A stretch of DNA of 64,000 nucleotides, taken from Terriglobia bacterium. Its GTDB lineage: Bacteria; Acidobacteriota; Terriglobia; UBA7540. This document shows, in pieces, positions 17,971 through 25,660 of this stretch. The position numbers and the translations under genes were made by a program. How positions within the stretch are numbered: the first letter of the stretch is position 1; each line of letters opens with the position of its first letter. Below the pieces are notes generated by a model. That model saw only the letters and a list, made by a program, of their open reading frames with translations, was not told the origin of the DNA and searched no databases. The stretch lies in assembly GCA_020073545.1 (NCBI GenBank), contig JAIQEZ010000003.1, forward strand, positions 1-64,000, read 5' to 3'.

Positions 17971-18238
17971 TGGAACCATCCTCCTATCGCCGACCTAGCG
18001 GCGGGTCGCGCTTGTCTACTGTCCGGGCGCGTTTCCGGTCGTGCGGGTCGATCCTCGGCATGGAACTCGCGCCCCCTTACCAGATTGATCAAGCCCCCCA
18101 TCATAGCTGATTTCGCCGTAGCGAGCCAACCGGGCCAGCCGCATGGGTTTGACGAGAATTCGGCTGGTGCCAGGTCTGGGCAGGCGGTACACTCTGGCAC
18201 TGGACACGGCTGTTGAACCTCTTATCAGGAGCTGGAGG

Positions 18239-20737
18239 ATGATGGATCTTAACCAAGAGAATCGAGGAGCGGTAGCGCGAAGAAGGCAGCAGCGGTTGAA
18301 TCTCCATGCGTTTGTTTCGAGAGTCATGGCTTGGAGGACTGTGCGCAATCAAGAAGGAAGGGCCGGGGTTTTCGCGCGGTTATATCTCGCCATGGTGGTG
18401 GTTGCAGTAGGGTTGCAGACTGGTCCTGCCCATGCCGAGCAGTCGCAGATTGTCCTGGATCGCGGCGGCAGTACCGTCGTGCTGGAGCCTTACGCACCAA
18501 ACATCATCCGCGTCAGCCTGAGCCTCCTCAAAGACCAAGCCAAAGCGGGACCCGGCTACGGTTTCATCGCCAATCCGTCCGCCCAAGGCTGGACGTACCA
18601 GCAGAGCAACTTCGGAGACATCTACCGGTCCCCGCGCCTGGTCGTCGCGGTGGCGATTGATCGTCCGGGCAAACCTGTGGCGACGCAGGTAGACATTAGT
18701 AAGTTTTTCAGCGGCTCCGCCCCAGGCGCGCACATCACGATCAGCACGCCCGAGGGCAAGGTCCTCCTGGAGTTGACGGGTTGGTCGATGTCCGTACCCA
18801 ATCACAAGGACGCCAATGCCGGCATTTTGAACGACAAGCGTCCTTCGGATGCGCCCTTCTATCAGGTCGGCGCGACCTTCACGTCGCCCGATGACGAGCA
18901 CTACTATGGTTTGGGGCAGAATCAGGAGGGGTTCCTCGACCATCGCGGTCATACCGTCAAGTGCTGGCATGACTACAACGCTGCCGGCGGAGCTTCGATC
19001 GGTGTGCCCTTCGTGGTCACCAATCGTGGCTACGGAATGATCTGGGACAACCCCTCGAAGACCACCATCGAGCCGGGCTTCAACGAGCAGACCCGGTGGA
19101 CGTCTGAAGTCGGCGACCGCGTGTCTTTCTTCGTCATCGCCGGTGGCGGCACCGATGAGATCTACTCGGGTTACCGCCAGCTTACCGGGGCCACGCCGAT
19201 GCTGCCGAAAGCGGCCTATGGTTATATTCAATGCAAGCAACGCTATGCCTCGCAGGAGGAGCTACTCGGCGTCGCCAAGGGCTATCGCGAGCGGCATCTC
19301 CCCGCTGACGTTCTCGTGGTCGACTGGTTTTATTACACCAAGATGGGCCAGATGGACTTCGACCCCGGAAAATGGCCCGATCCGATCGCCATGAACCGCC
19401 AGCTTCATGACCTGGGCTTCGAGACCATGATCAGCGTCTGGCCCCGCTTCACGCCCGGCTCGCGCTACTACGACTTCCTCGTTCAGAAGGGCTGGTTCGA
19501 GCAGCTCGCGGACGGCACACCCACCAACGGCCTGCCTTATGATCGTGCGGGCTCCGACATCGACACGACCAACCCCGAAGCGGCTCGCTGGTTCTGGGAC
19601 GTCATTCGCGACAACATCATCAGCAAGGGCTTCGACGCCCTCTGGGCGGATGAAACCGAACCCGACCTGCCGCCCAACGGCAGCTTCTTCCACATCGGAC
19701 CCGGCACCCGCTATTTCAACGTCTATCCCTTGCTGCACACCGCGGCCCTCTACGACGGGTTCCGTCGCGATACCAACCATCGCGCCCTCATCCTCTCGCG
19801 CGACGCCTACCTGGGCGCACAGCGCAATGGCACGATCTTCTGGTCCTCGGACATCTATCCCACCTGGGACACGCTGAAGCGCCAGATCCCCACGGGCCTC
19901 AACTTCGCCGCTTCCGGTCTGGCTTACTGGAGTAACGACACCGGCGGCTGGCAGTATTTGCCCGCAGAGCATCATCCCGCTCACCCGCCGCTACTCGATC
20001 CCTCGGACGCCCGCGACAATGTGGGGGGATACGACGACTACCCGGAGCTCTACACTCGCTGGTTCGAGTATGCGACTTTTCTTCCCATCTTCCGGACCCA
20101 CGGCAGCCGCCTCTACAACGAAGTCTGGTCTTACGGCAAGCAGGCCGAGCCGATTCTGATCAAGTACCTCAAGCTGCGTTACCAGTTGATGCCCTACATT
20201 TATTCGCTGGGCTACAGCACCTACCGGAACGGTGCGCCCTTCATGCGCGCGCTGTTCATGGACTTTCCCGACGACCCGAAGGTCGCGGACCTCGGCGACG
20301 AATATATGTTCGGCCCAGCATTCCTGGTGGCTCCCGTCACCGAGCAAGGAGCCACCAGTCGGATGGTCTACCTGCCCGCGGGCGTGGATTGGTACAACTA
20401 CTGGACAAACGAACGCCTCCAGGGTGGACAGACGATCAAGGTGGATGCACCCATCGAGACAATGCCGCTCTTTGTTCGCGCGGGTTCGATCCTGCCGCTC
20501 GGAGAGCCGATCGAAAGCACCCACCAAGTCCAGAAGATCGCCAAGGTGCGTATTTATCCTGGCGCGAGTGGCGACTTCACGCTCTACCGGGACGATGGAA
20601 AGACTTACGCCTACGAAACGGGAGCCAGCAGCATCACCCGTCTGCACTGGGATGACCTTGCGCAAGGGCTGAGCCGCGAGGGAGCCCCAGCATGGACAGT
20701 ACCAGACGAGCAGATCCTCGAGGTCATCGGGCACTAG
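18239..20737 (+). CDS. alpha-glycosidase, GH31 family (alpha-xylosidase/alpha-glucosidase-like), secreted
   Basis: The 832-residue GH31 enzyme starts at tandem ATG codons after AGGAGCTGGAGG. A long n-region precedes the hydrophobic YLAMVVVAVGLQTGPAHA, so a later start such as 18326 is possible. The N-terminal beta-sandwich includes DEHYYGLGQNQEGFLDHRG. In the barrel, LVVDWFYYTKMGQMDFD precedes the nucleophile D471 in LWADETEPD and the acid/base D538 in FWSSDIYPTW. The WADETEPD variant, rather than the glucosidase-type DMNE, resembles alpha-xylosidases and transglycosidases of the family. MPYIYSLGYSTYRNGAPFMR and the distal beta-domains follow. Substrate is inferred, not shown. Confidence 0.92.
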   Translation: MMDLNQENRGAVARRRQQRLNLHAFVSRVMAWRTVRNQEGRAGVFARLYLAMVVVAVGLQTGPAHAEQSQIVLDRGGSTVVLEPYAPNIIRVSLSLLKDQAKAGPGYGFIANPSAQGWTYQQSNFGDIYRSPRLVVAVAIDRPGKPVATQVDISKFFSGSAPGAHITISTPEGKVLLELTGWSMSVPNHKDANAGILNDKRPSDAPFYQVGATFTSPDDEHYYGLGQNQEGFLDHRGHTVKCWHDYNAAGGASIGVPFVVTNRGYGMIWDNPSKTTIEPGFNEQTRWTSEVGDRVSFFVIAGGGTDEIYSGYRQLTGATPMLPKAAYGYIQCKQRYASQEELLGVAKGYRERHLPADVLVVDWFYYTKMGQMDFDPGKWPDPIAMNRQLHDLGFETMISVWPRFTPGSRYYDFLVQKGWFEQLADGTPTNGLPYDRAGSDIDTTNPEAARWFWDVIRDNIISKGFDALWADETEPDLPPNGSFFHIGPGTRYFNVYPLLHTAALYDGFRRDTNHRALILSRDAYLGAQRNGTIFWSSDIYPTWDTLKRQIPTGLNFAASGLAYWSNDTGGWQYLPAEHHPAHPPLLDPSDARDNVGGYDDYPELYTRWFEYATFLPIFRTHGSRLYNEVWSYGKQAEPILIKYLKLRYQLMPYIYSLGYSTYRNGAPFMRALFMDFPDDPKVADLGDEYMFGPAFLVAPVTEQGATSRMVYLPAGVDWYNYWTNERLQGGQTIKVDAPIETMPLFVRAGSILPLGEPIESTHQVQKIAKVRIYPGASGDFTLYRDDGKTYAYETGASSITRLHWDDLAQGLSREGAPAWTVPDEQILEVIGH

Positions 20738-20968
20738 GCCTGTGCGAAAACCCGGCCGCCCGCGCGCTGTCCGCCGCAGACATCGCGGAAGCCGCGATGC
20801 ATCCACGACCCGCGGAAGAGATGTAGCGCAAGGCTCGCTCTCCAGCCTTGCGGTTCTTCCACCGCGACGCGGCCGTGGGCGGCGCGGCCAATGTAGAGGT
20901 CGGCTTAAGCCGGGCATGGGTTGTGGACGGTACTCCTCGCGCCGGACACATGGCATAATGCACTATGT

Positions 20969-21955
20969 ATGAGCCACGCGCGAGTGCCCGATTCGGCTAG
21001 AGACTTCGCCACTAATTTGCCCGCGAACATCAAATTCCTCGCCTCACAAATCGCGCGGAAGCCGGCAGCGTTTACCCCTGAATGGGCGAGCACCGCCGAC
21101 GAGGCCTTCTCGCTCTACACGCGGACGAGCACGGTGAACCTAGTCTTGGCGCTCAACGAGGTAATTGCAGATTTCGATTGGCCGTTTCCAGGCTATGCTA
21201 ACCTGCGGCGCGAGCTCGGAGGAAACGAGCACAGCGCGCTCAAGAGCCGACTTCGCTTCCTGATCAACATTTTCAGCAGAGATTGTAGCCTGTTCTCATC
21301 CGCCGTGATCGCAGGTGTCACGTCCGGCAAGGAGAAGGCACGTGCTCTCTTCGACGCGCGGATGGTGCGACTGTTCCGGCGGAACGCGAAGTCGGTCTTC
21401 AGGTATTGGCATGACCACCCCCTGCTGGTGTCCAGGCGAGTGGTCGTCGGTGACCTAAAGCGGTGTTACGAAAAGGAACTCTGGGCCGCGTGTGTGCCCA
21501 CGGTCCTGCCGCTTCTCGATCTCGTCATGCGGGCTTATTTCGGCTCTGACAAACTCCGCCTCTCTATCCAAACACTGCGGGATGCATTTAAGGCAGCCAA
21601 AATCCTGCCGAAGGACCTCAAACCTGGTCGCGCCGTTTGGAACGGCCGCCGGGAGCCTACTTCCGGGAATGCGCTGGTTGCCACGCTCGAAGAGGACCTT
21701 CGGCTACCGGGTGTGTTCTTGTCTTCGTTCGTGGAGTTCGCAAACACATACTACAGCTGGTACACCGTTACCTCGACATCCCCCTCAAGCACGCTGAACC
21801 GTCACGCTGTCATGCATTGCGCGTCGGAATACTGGAACGAAATCAACGCCACGAAATCCTTCACATTCTTCGACCTCACACTCCGAATCGAAAAGCCTCT
21901 CCGGATCCTCATTCACGGACCCGCGATAGGTGCGTCACCGACGCCGGTCGTCTGA
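20969..21955 (+). CDS. uncharacterised protein with HEPN-like RX4H motif
   Basis: The 328-residue protein has no clear domain in its N-terminal 200 residues, which are mostly helical and basic (RMVRLFRRNAKSVFRYW). ATG 20969 is preferred over the in-frame start 48 nt upstream; no strong ribosome-binding site is seen. Near the C-terminus LNRHAVMHCASEYWN contains R278-x4-H283, the RX4-6H motif of HEPN ribonucleases, in the RHAxxH context common in Abi-like helical proteins. It is a single gene with no antitoxin partner beside it. A toxin or defence role is possible but unproven. Confidence 0.6.
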   Translation: MSHARVPDSARDFATNLPANIKFLASQIARKPAAFTPEWASTADEAFSLYTRTSTVNLVLALNEVIADFDWPFPGYANLRRELGGNEHSALKSRLRFLINIFSRDCSLFSSAVIAGVTSGKEKARALFDARMVRLFRRNAKSVFRYWHDHPLLVSRRVVVGDLKRCYEKELWAACVPTVLPLLDLVMRAYFGSDKLRLSIQTLRDAFKAAKILPKDLKPGRAVWNGRREPTSGNALVATLEEDLRLPGVFLSSFVEFANTYYSWYTVTSTSPSSTLNRHAVMHCASEYWNEINATKSFTFFDLTLRIEKPLRILIHGPAIGASPTPVV

Positions 21956-22104
21956 CTTCTCGCAGGTGGCGCTCCTGGCGCATCGGCCAGGTACATCGCG
22001 GTCTACGCAATGTGTACCGGGGGAGGCCCGTAGGCCATTAAGATGGGCGAACCTGCGGCCGCGGCCCGTCGCCCACCGCAGGTCACAGGGGGGGCAGGGA
22101 AGAG

Positions 22105-22132
22105 CAGGAGTCAGGAGTTAGGATTCAGGAGT
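22105..22132. repeat. degenerate heptamer array (4 units)
   Basis: Units are caggagt, caggagt, taggatt, caggagt, in exact 7-nt register. Confidence 0.75.
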
Positions 22133-22145
22133 GCCCGCCCACGCT

Positions 22146-22293
22146 GTCATCCTGAGGAGTTCCGATCTTTTCGGGACGACGAAGGATCTCGGCAGTGCGC
22201 TCGTCCAGTGGAAAAGAATCTCTTCGATTTGATGCCGGGATTGTCTGCGGAGTTTACCCTGAGCCCGTTCGCTTCGCTCAGGGTAAACTCCGC
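22146..22293. repeat. dispersed GTCATCCTGAG repeat and 18-bp perfect hairpin
   Basis: GTCATCCTGAGG...GAAGGATCTCGG (22146-22192) is related to the copy at 820-855. Next comes a perfect 18-bp inverted repeat, GCGGAGTTTACCCTGAGC (22247-22264) and its complement (22276-22293), with an 11-nt loop. No T-run follows, so it is not a standard terminator. It sits between two convergent genes, and together these repeats fill most of the 21956-22419 gap. Confidence 0.6.
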
Positions 22294-22419
22294 GAATGGG
22301 TCGCAGGATGACAGCCCGCGGGCCGCGGAACCCGAGGCCGTCTGTGAGGAAACCGTCACGAGCAACTGGCAGCTATGGTTTCTGGACTGCCAGCGTGCCA
22401 ATGTGGCTCGGGGAACTCG

Positions 22420-24348
22420 TTATTTTTGTTGGTCAGGTGGCGCAAGAAGCGAGAGGGGTTTCCTCTGCTCTTTGGTGTCGACATTAAAGAGCTTGAAATC
22501 CGAATAGCGATGCCAGTTGCGGTAAATCCGGCCTCTCCAGTCCACCGTGACACTAACCTGTTGCGGGAGCCAAAGCGCGTTAGCAACTTCCTTGAAGGAA
22601 ACCTCCCGGAAGTAAATCTCTGTAGTCTGTCTTTGCAGCCGGATTTGGGGTTGCGGAGCCAGAAGATCGGTGCGCAGGCGAAGGATCTGTAAGTTCGTGG
22701 GATCGATCCACGCCACTCCCTGGATCAGAATTGACGCAGAGCCATCATCCGTCCTGAACCGTTCGGTCCGCTGGGCCGTTTCGGGTTTCTGAGCGAAGGC
22801 AATAACGTGCAGGTCCTTTCCGTCGAGGGCTTGACGTCCCAGGTAGCGGAAACCCGTGCCGTTCTGATAGGCAGGATGAAAGAAGAGGGAAATAGAGGCG
22901 AAACCCGCCGTGAGCATCAGGCCCTGATCCAACCCGCCGAGCGCGCTACTTTTGCCCTGCGCCGTCGCGCGATGCTCCTCGATCCCCACGCCCCACTTAT
23001 CGGGCTGGGCGAGCAGCAGGTACTGGAAATCCTGATCGAGCGACCGTGCGACCTTCCCGTTCTTGCCGAGCAGCTCCTGGTGGACCCGCTCGAGCGACAG
23101 TGTGTTCGGGAAGTCCTTAAAGAACGATTCCACCCCCTCGCCCACCTTCTTCAGGATGCCCTTGAGCTCATCCTGGTCCGAGGCCACGCGTATCCCCTGC
23201 AACTCTGGCATGGCCTTCATGAGATTCTGAGGCGATTCGCTAAGCACCGACATCACCTTGGTATAGCGTCCATAATCCCGGCGTTCCCGCAGTTGGAGGT
23301 ACAGCGTGCGAGCCTCGGGGGGAAGATTCTTAACGTCGCGGCTAGCAGTGTATTGATCCATCTCGCGTCCAGCCTCGTCGATGTCGCCTTCCTCCAGCAG
23401 AGCGTGAACCCGCAGGCGCCGCGCTTCATCACTGGCTCCGGCACGGATCGCTCTCTCCAGATACTGGTCGGCGGCTGCCCAATTTTTCTGCACGATCAGG
23501 ACACGACCCATCTCCTGAAGGGCCAGAGCATCGCGGGGATCGATCGCTAGCGCCTTCTGAAAGAAGCCCGCCGAGATGCTGGTTTCGCCCCGCCAGGCCT
23601 CCAGCACGCCCGCAATCAGAGGCGGTTCAGGTCGCTTCGACGTGGCGGCATCATTGAGTTTCATAGCTTTGTCGATGTGCTGGCTGGCGCCTGTCCAGCT
23701 TCCCGCTTCAAACAGTGCCAGGGTCAGAAGCAGGCGGCACCCCACGCAACTCGGCGCGCGCTCGACGCCTCTGGACAGCAGTGGAACTGCCCGCGCCGGA
23801 TGGTGACGGTCGATCAGCTCCTCACATCCGCGGACGAGATCCCTTTCCTTGTGGTCGGCTCTAGCTCCTAAACCCTTGCCGGCATCCTCGCGGAGCCGTG
23901 GCGCCAGCGTGCTAACCAGCGTTGCCAGGGGGAGCTCGTCCGGATTCTGCGTCGATTCTCGCAGGACCATTTCGATGCCACTTGCCGCTTCGGCCGCCCC
24001 GAATTCGACTGTCTCATGGGCTTGGGTGTAGCCGCGTTTTGTAGCGACCAGCCTGGCCGTGAAGTGTCTTTGCATGGTCGCGTCGAGGGTATATTCACTC
24101 TGGAACTCACCTTGCAGGTTGGTTCTCAGGGCTCGCACAGAACCGCTACCGAGACCGACGTCGACGCGAATTGTGGCGCCTCCCAGCGGATTTCCTTTCA
24201 TGTCGATTGCGCGGCCAACAATGACCCAGTCATTCGTCAGCATGGTGCGCAGCGCGCTCTCGATTCTCCCGTGCCCTGACATGTCCTGCCCGAGTGCCCA
24301 GGGTGTGAGGGGAAAGAGAATCAACAAGAAAAAGCCCTTTTTAACCAT
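22420..24348 (-). CDS. secreted TPR protein with carboxypeptidase-regulatory-like domain
   Basis: The 642-residue protein is exported: MVKKGFFLLILFPLTPWALGQ is a signal peptide, and ATG 24348 is chosen for that reason over a longer frame. A carboxypeptidase-regulatory-like beta-sandwich follows (about 40-140: VGRAIDMKGNPLGGATIRVD). TPR-like helical repeats come next (FFQKALAIDPRDALALQEMG and YLERAIRAGASDEARRL). The C-terminal beta-rich region (about 430-640) contains GTGFRYLGRQALDGKDLHVI and WIDPTNLQILRLRTD, a layout common in acidobacterial secreted proteins. The function is unknown. It is probably periplasmic, and the gene appears to stand alone. Confidence 0.75.
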   Translation of the reverse strand: MVKKGFFLLILFPLTPWALGQDMSGHGRIESALRTMLTNDWVIVGRAIDMKGNPLGGATIRVDVGLGSGSVRALRTNLQGEFQSEYTLDATMQRHFTARLVATKRGYTQAHETVEFGAAEAASGIEMVLRESTQNPDELPLATLVSTLAPRLREDAGKGLGARADHKERDLVRGCEELIDRHHPARAVPLLSRGVERAPSCVGCRLLLTLALFEAGSWTGASQHIDKAMKLNDAATSKRPEPPLIAGVLEAWRGETSISAGFFQKALAIDPRDALALQEMGRVLIVQKNWAAADQYLERAIRAGASDEARRLRVHALLEEGDIDEAGREMDQYTASRDVKNLPPEARTLYLQLRERRDYGRYTKVMSVLSESPQNLMKAMPELQGIRVASDQDELKGILKKVGEGVESFFKDFPNTLSLERVHQELLGKNGKVARSLDQDFQYLLLAQPDKWGVGIEEHRATAQGKSSALGGLDQGLMLTAGFASISLFFHPAYQNGTGFRYLGRQALDGKDLHVIAFAQKPETAQRTERFRTDDGSASILIQGVAWIDPTNLQILRLRTDLLAPQPQIRLQRQTTEIYFREVSFKEVANALWLPQQVSVTVDWRGRIYRNWHRYSDFKLFNVDTKEQRKPLSLLAPPDQQK

Positions 24349-24559
24349 CACCCAATTGCCTCCCGGCTGTGCGCACCGGTAATTTCCTGCGAACCAACTA
24401 TCATTGCTCGCGAGGATATCACCGCCGGAACAGCAATGCAAAACGGCTGCGTGTTACGATGCACAGGGCGCAGGGGGGCAGAGAAAAGCAGGAGTCAGGA
24501 TGACAGCCCCCGGCAGGAGAGTTCCAGGATAATCAGGCTCCACCCGGGCCATTTTCGGG

Positions 24560-24662
24560 CTACCGGTAGCCCCAAATCGACGTGCCCCACATGCCACATC
24601 CCACCTACCACCCCTTGTGGCGATGTAAAATCGCCCCTACACACTTTTCTGTCTACCGGTAG
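24560..24662. promoter_or_regulatory. two CTACCGGTAG palindromes 93 bp apart
   Basis: The 10-bp palindrome CTACCGGTAG occurs at 24560-24569 and 24653-24662. Each is followed by CC(C)ACAATCG- or CCCCAAATCG-like sequence and then CGTGC. The doubled palindromes upstream of a possible promoter could be operators, or parts of a duplicated repeat. Confidence 0.35.
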
Positions 24663-24683
24663 CCACAATCGTATTTCGTGCTC

Positions 24684-24714
24684 TTGACATGTCACCGGCG
24701 CTTATTGCTATCCT
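24684..24714 (+). promoter_or_regulatory. weak sigma-70-like promoter in the gene desert
   Basis: TTGACA (24684-24689) and TATCCT (24709-24714) are 19 nt apart, wider than the usual 16-18. No protein gene follows for 940 bp; a non-coding transcript across the heptamer array is conceivable. Confidence 0.25.
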
Positions 24715-24719
24715 AGAGC

Positions 24720-24854
24720 AGGGGCTAGGTGTTAGGGGCGCTAAGAGCGAGTCCGGGGTCCGAAGTCCGGAGCCGGAAGAGCAGGGAGCAGGTGACAGGG
24801 AACAGGAAGAGCAAGTCCGAAGTCCGAGGTGCGAAGTGCAGGGGGCAGGTGACG
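24720..24854. repeat. long degenerate heptamer array (about 15 units)
   Basis: From 24750 the sequence can be read in 7-nt steps as agtccgg, ggtccga, agtccgg, agccgga, agagcag, ggagcag, gtgacag, ggaacag and onwards to 24854, all purine-rich. Units change gradually from one motif to another along the array. It lies in the gene-free stretch 24349-25660. Confidence 0.7.
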
Positions 24855-25035
24855 GCGAAGGGACTCGAACCGGCCCACGGTACGACGTGCGAGGCCAAAA
24901 GCCTCCCGCAAGGCAACGCTCACGTGGAGGATGGAGGATTCCAACTTTCGGCAAGTCTGGCGGGTCGCCAACCTGCTCCTGAAGATTAAACGCCAAGTGC
25001 GTCAGATGGAAGCTTTAGAAAACAGCGCGGTTCTC

Positions 25036-25297
25036 CACGATGTACCAGAAACAAAAGGGGTTAGCGATGGAAAGCGAAGACTTTGCAGAATCTATGTCAT
25101 TGAAAAGAAATAGGTATTTGATTCTGCGGCAGCGAGGGTGACGAAAAAAAGGGGGCCCCAAAATGAAGGTAAGTCTCACGATCTTATTGAAAACAAATGG
25201 TCAAAAAATCCCCGTTTGTGGGTTTGCCAAGATGTTACTGAAAAAACACGAGTTATAGTTCTCCTGCCATGATGTTGATGAAAAGAAAGGGAGTTAG
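25036..25297 (+). repeat. five degenerate 28-nt repeats
   Basis: Five related units begin near 25036, 25093, 25177, 25228 and 25269, with approximate consensus CAMGATGTTACTGAAAACAA followed by AGGGGTTAG. Spacing is irregular (about 41-84 bp). Each copy starts with an ATG- or ATC-led AAA-rich stretch that would encode short M-x-x-K peptides, but no continuous gene results. A 60-codon frame at 24931-25113 covers the first two copies and is not convincing. Confidence 0.6.
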
Positions 25298-25300
25298 TAG

Positions 25301-25370
25301 GAAGACGGGAGACAGCAGACGGCAGGCGGCACACGGGAGGTCGAAGGTGGTGGGTGGCAGATGGGGAAAC
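25301..25370. repeat. degenerate heptamer array (10 units)
   Basis: Ten consecutive 7-mers in strict register: gaagacg, ggagaca, gcagacg, gcaggcg, gcacacg, ggaggtc, gaaggtg, gtgggtg, gcagatg, gggaaac. The first base is G in every unit. Confidence 0.75.
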
Positions 25371-25465
25371 CAAAGTGACGGCAGAAGGCGCATTCCGCCG
25401 GTGCGGCGGATGGCGAGGCTGATCCGCTGCCCCTCCGACCGCTCGGTGAGAATCGTTCGGCCTGC

Positions 25466-25555
25466 TGAGAAATCCCGGGCCACGAACCCGGATTTCTCAC
25501 CACACGATGCCTTTTTCCCGGTGATTAGGAGGGCGGGGCTGAAGCCCCGCCCTCC
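25466..25555. repeat. two strong palindromes, one with TGAA centre
   Basis: TGAGAAATCCCGGG (25466-25479) pairs with CCCGGATTTCTCA (25487-25499). Then GGAGGGCGGGGC (25528-25539), TGAA and GCCCCGCCCTCC (25544-25555) form a perfect 12-bp stem. TGAGAAATTCGGG recurs just after, near 25566. The TGAA centre links this palindrome to the families at 8493-8700 and 44003-44052. Confidence 0.7.
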
Positions 25556-25660
25556 CTCGTCCGTGGTGAGAAATTCGGGCTGACTTGAGATGTTGTGGAG
25601 CCTGTAATATGATTCGGCTGGAGGATCCTGAATAGGACTGAATCCGCAAGAGTGGCGGTC

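Noticed and set aside
22247..22293. rho-independent terminator
   Set aside because: The 18-bp hairpin is perfect but has no T-run on either side; classed as a repeat.
24855..24925. tRNA-like sequence with GGTTCGAGTCC on the minus strand
   Set aside because: The T-loop looks right, but the T-stem has at least two mismatches and no acceptor or anticodon arm can be formed.
24931..25113. 60-codon frame after GTGGAGG
   Set aside because: The site is immediately against the ATG, the frame crosses two copies of the 28-nt repeat, and no homology is evident.
24720..25370. CRISPR array
   Set aside because: Repeats are degenerate heptamers and 28-nt units with irregular distance; no constant repeat with unique spacers, and no cas genes in the window.
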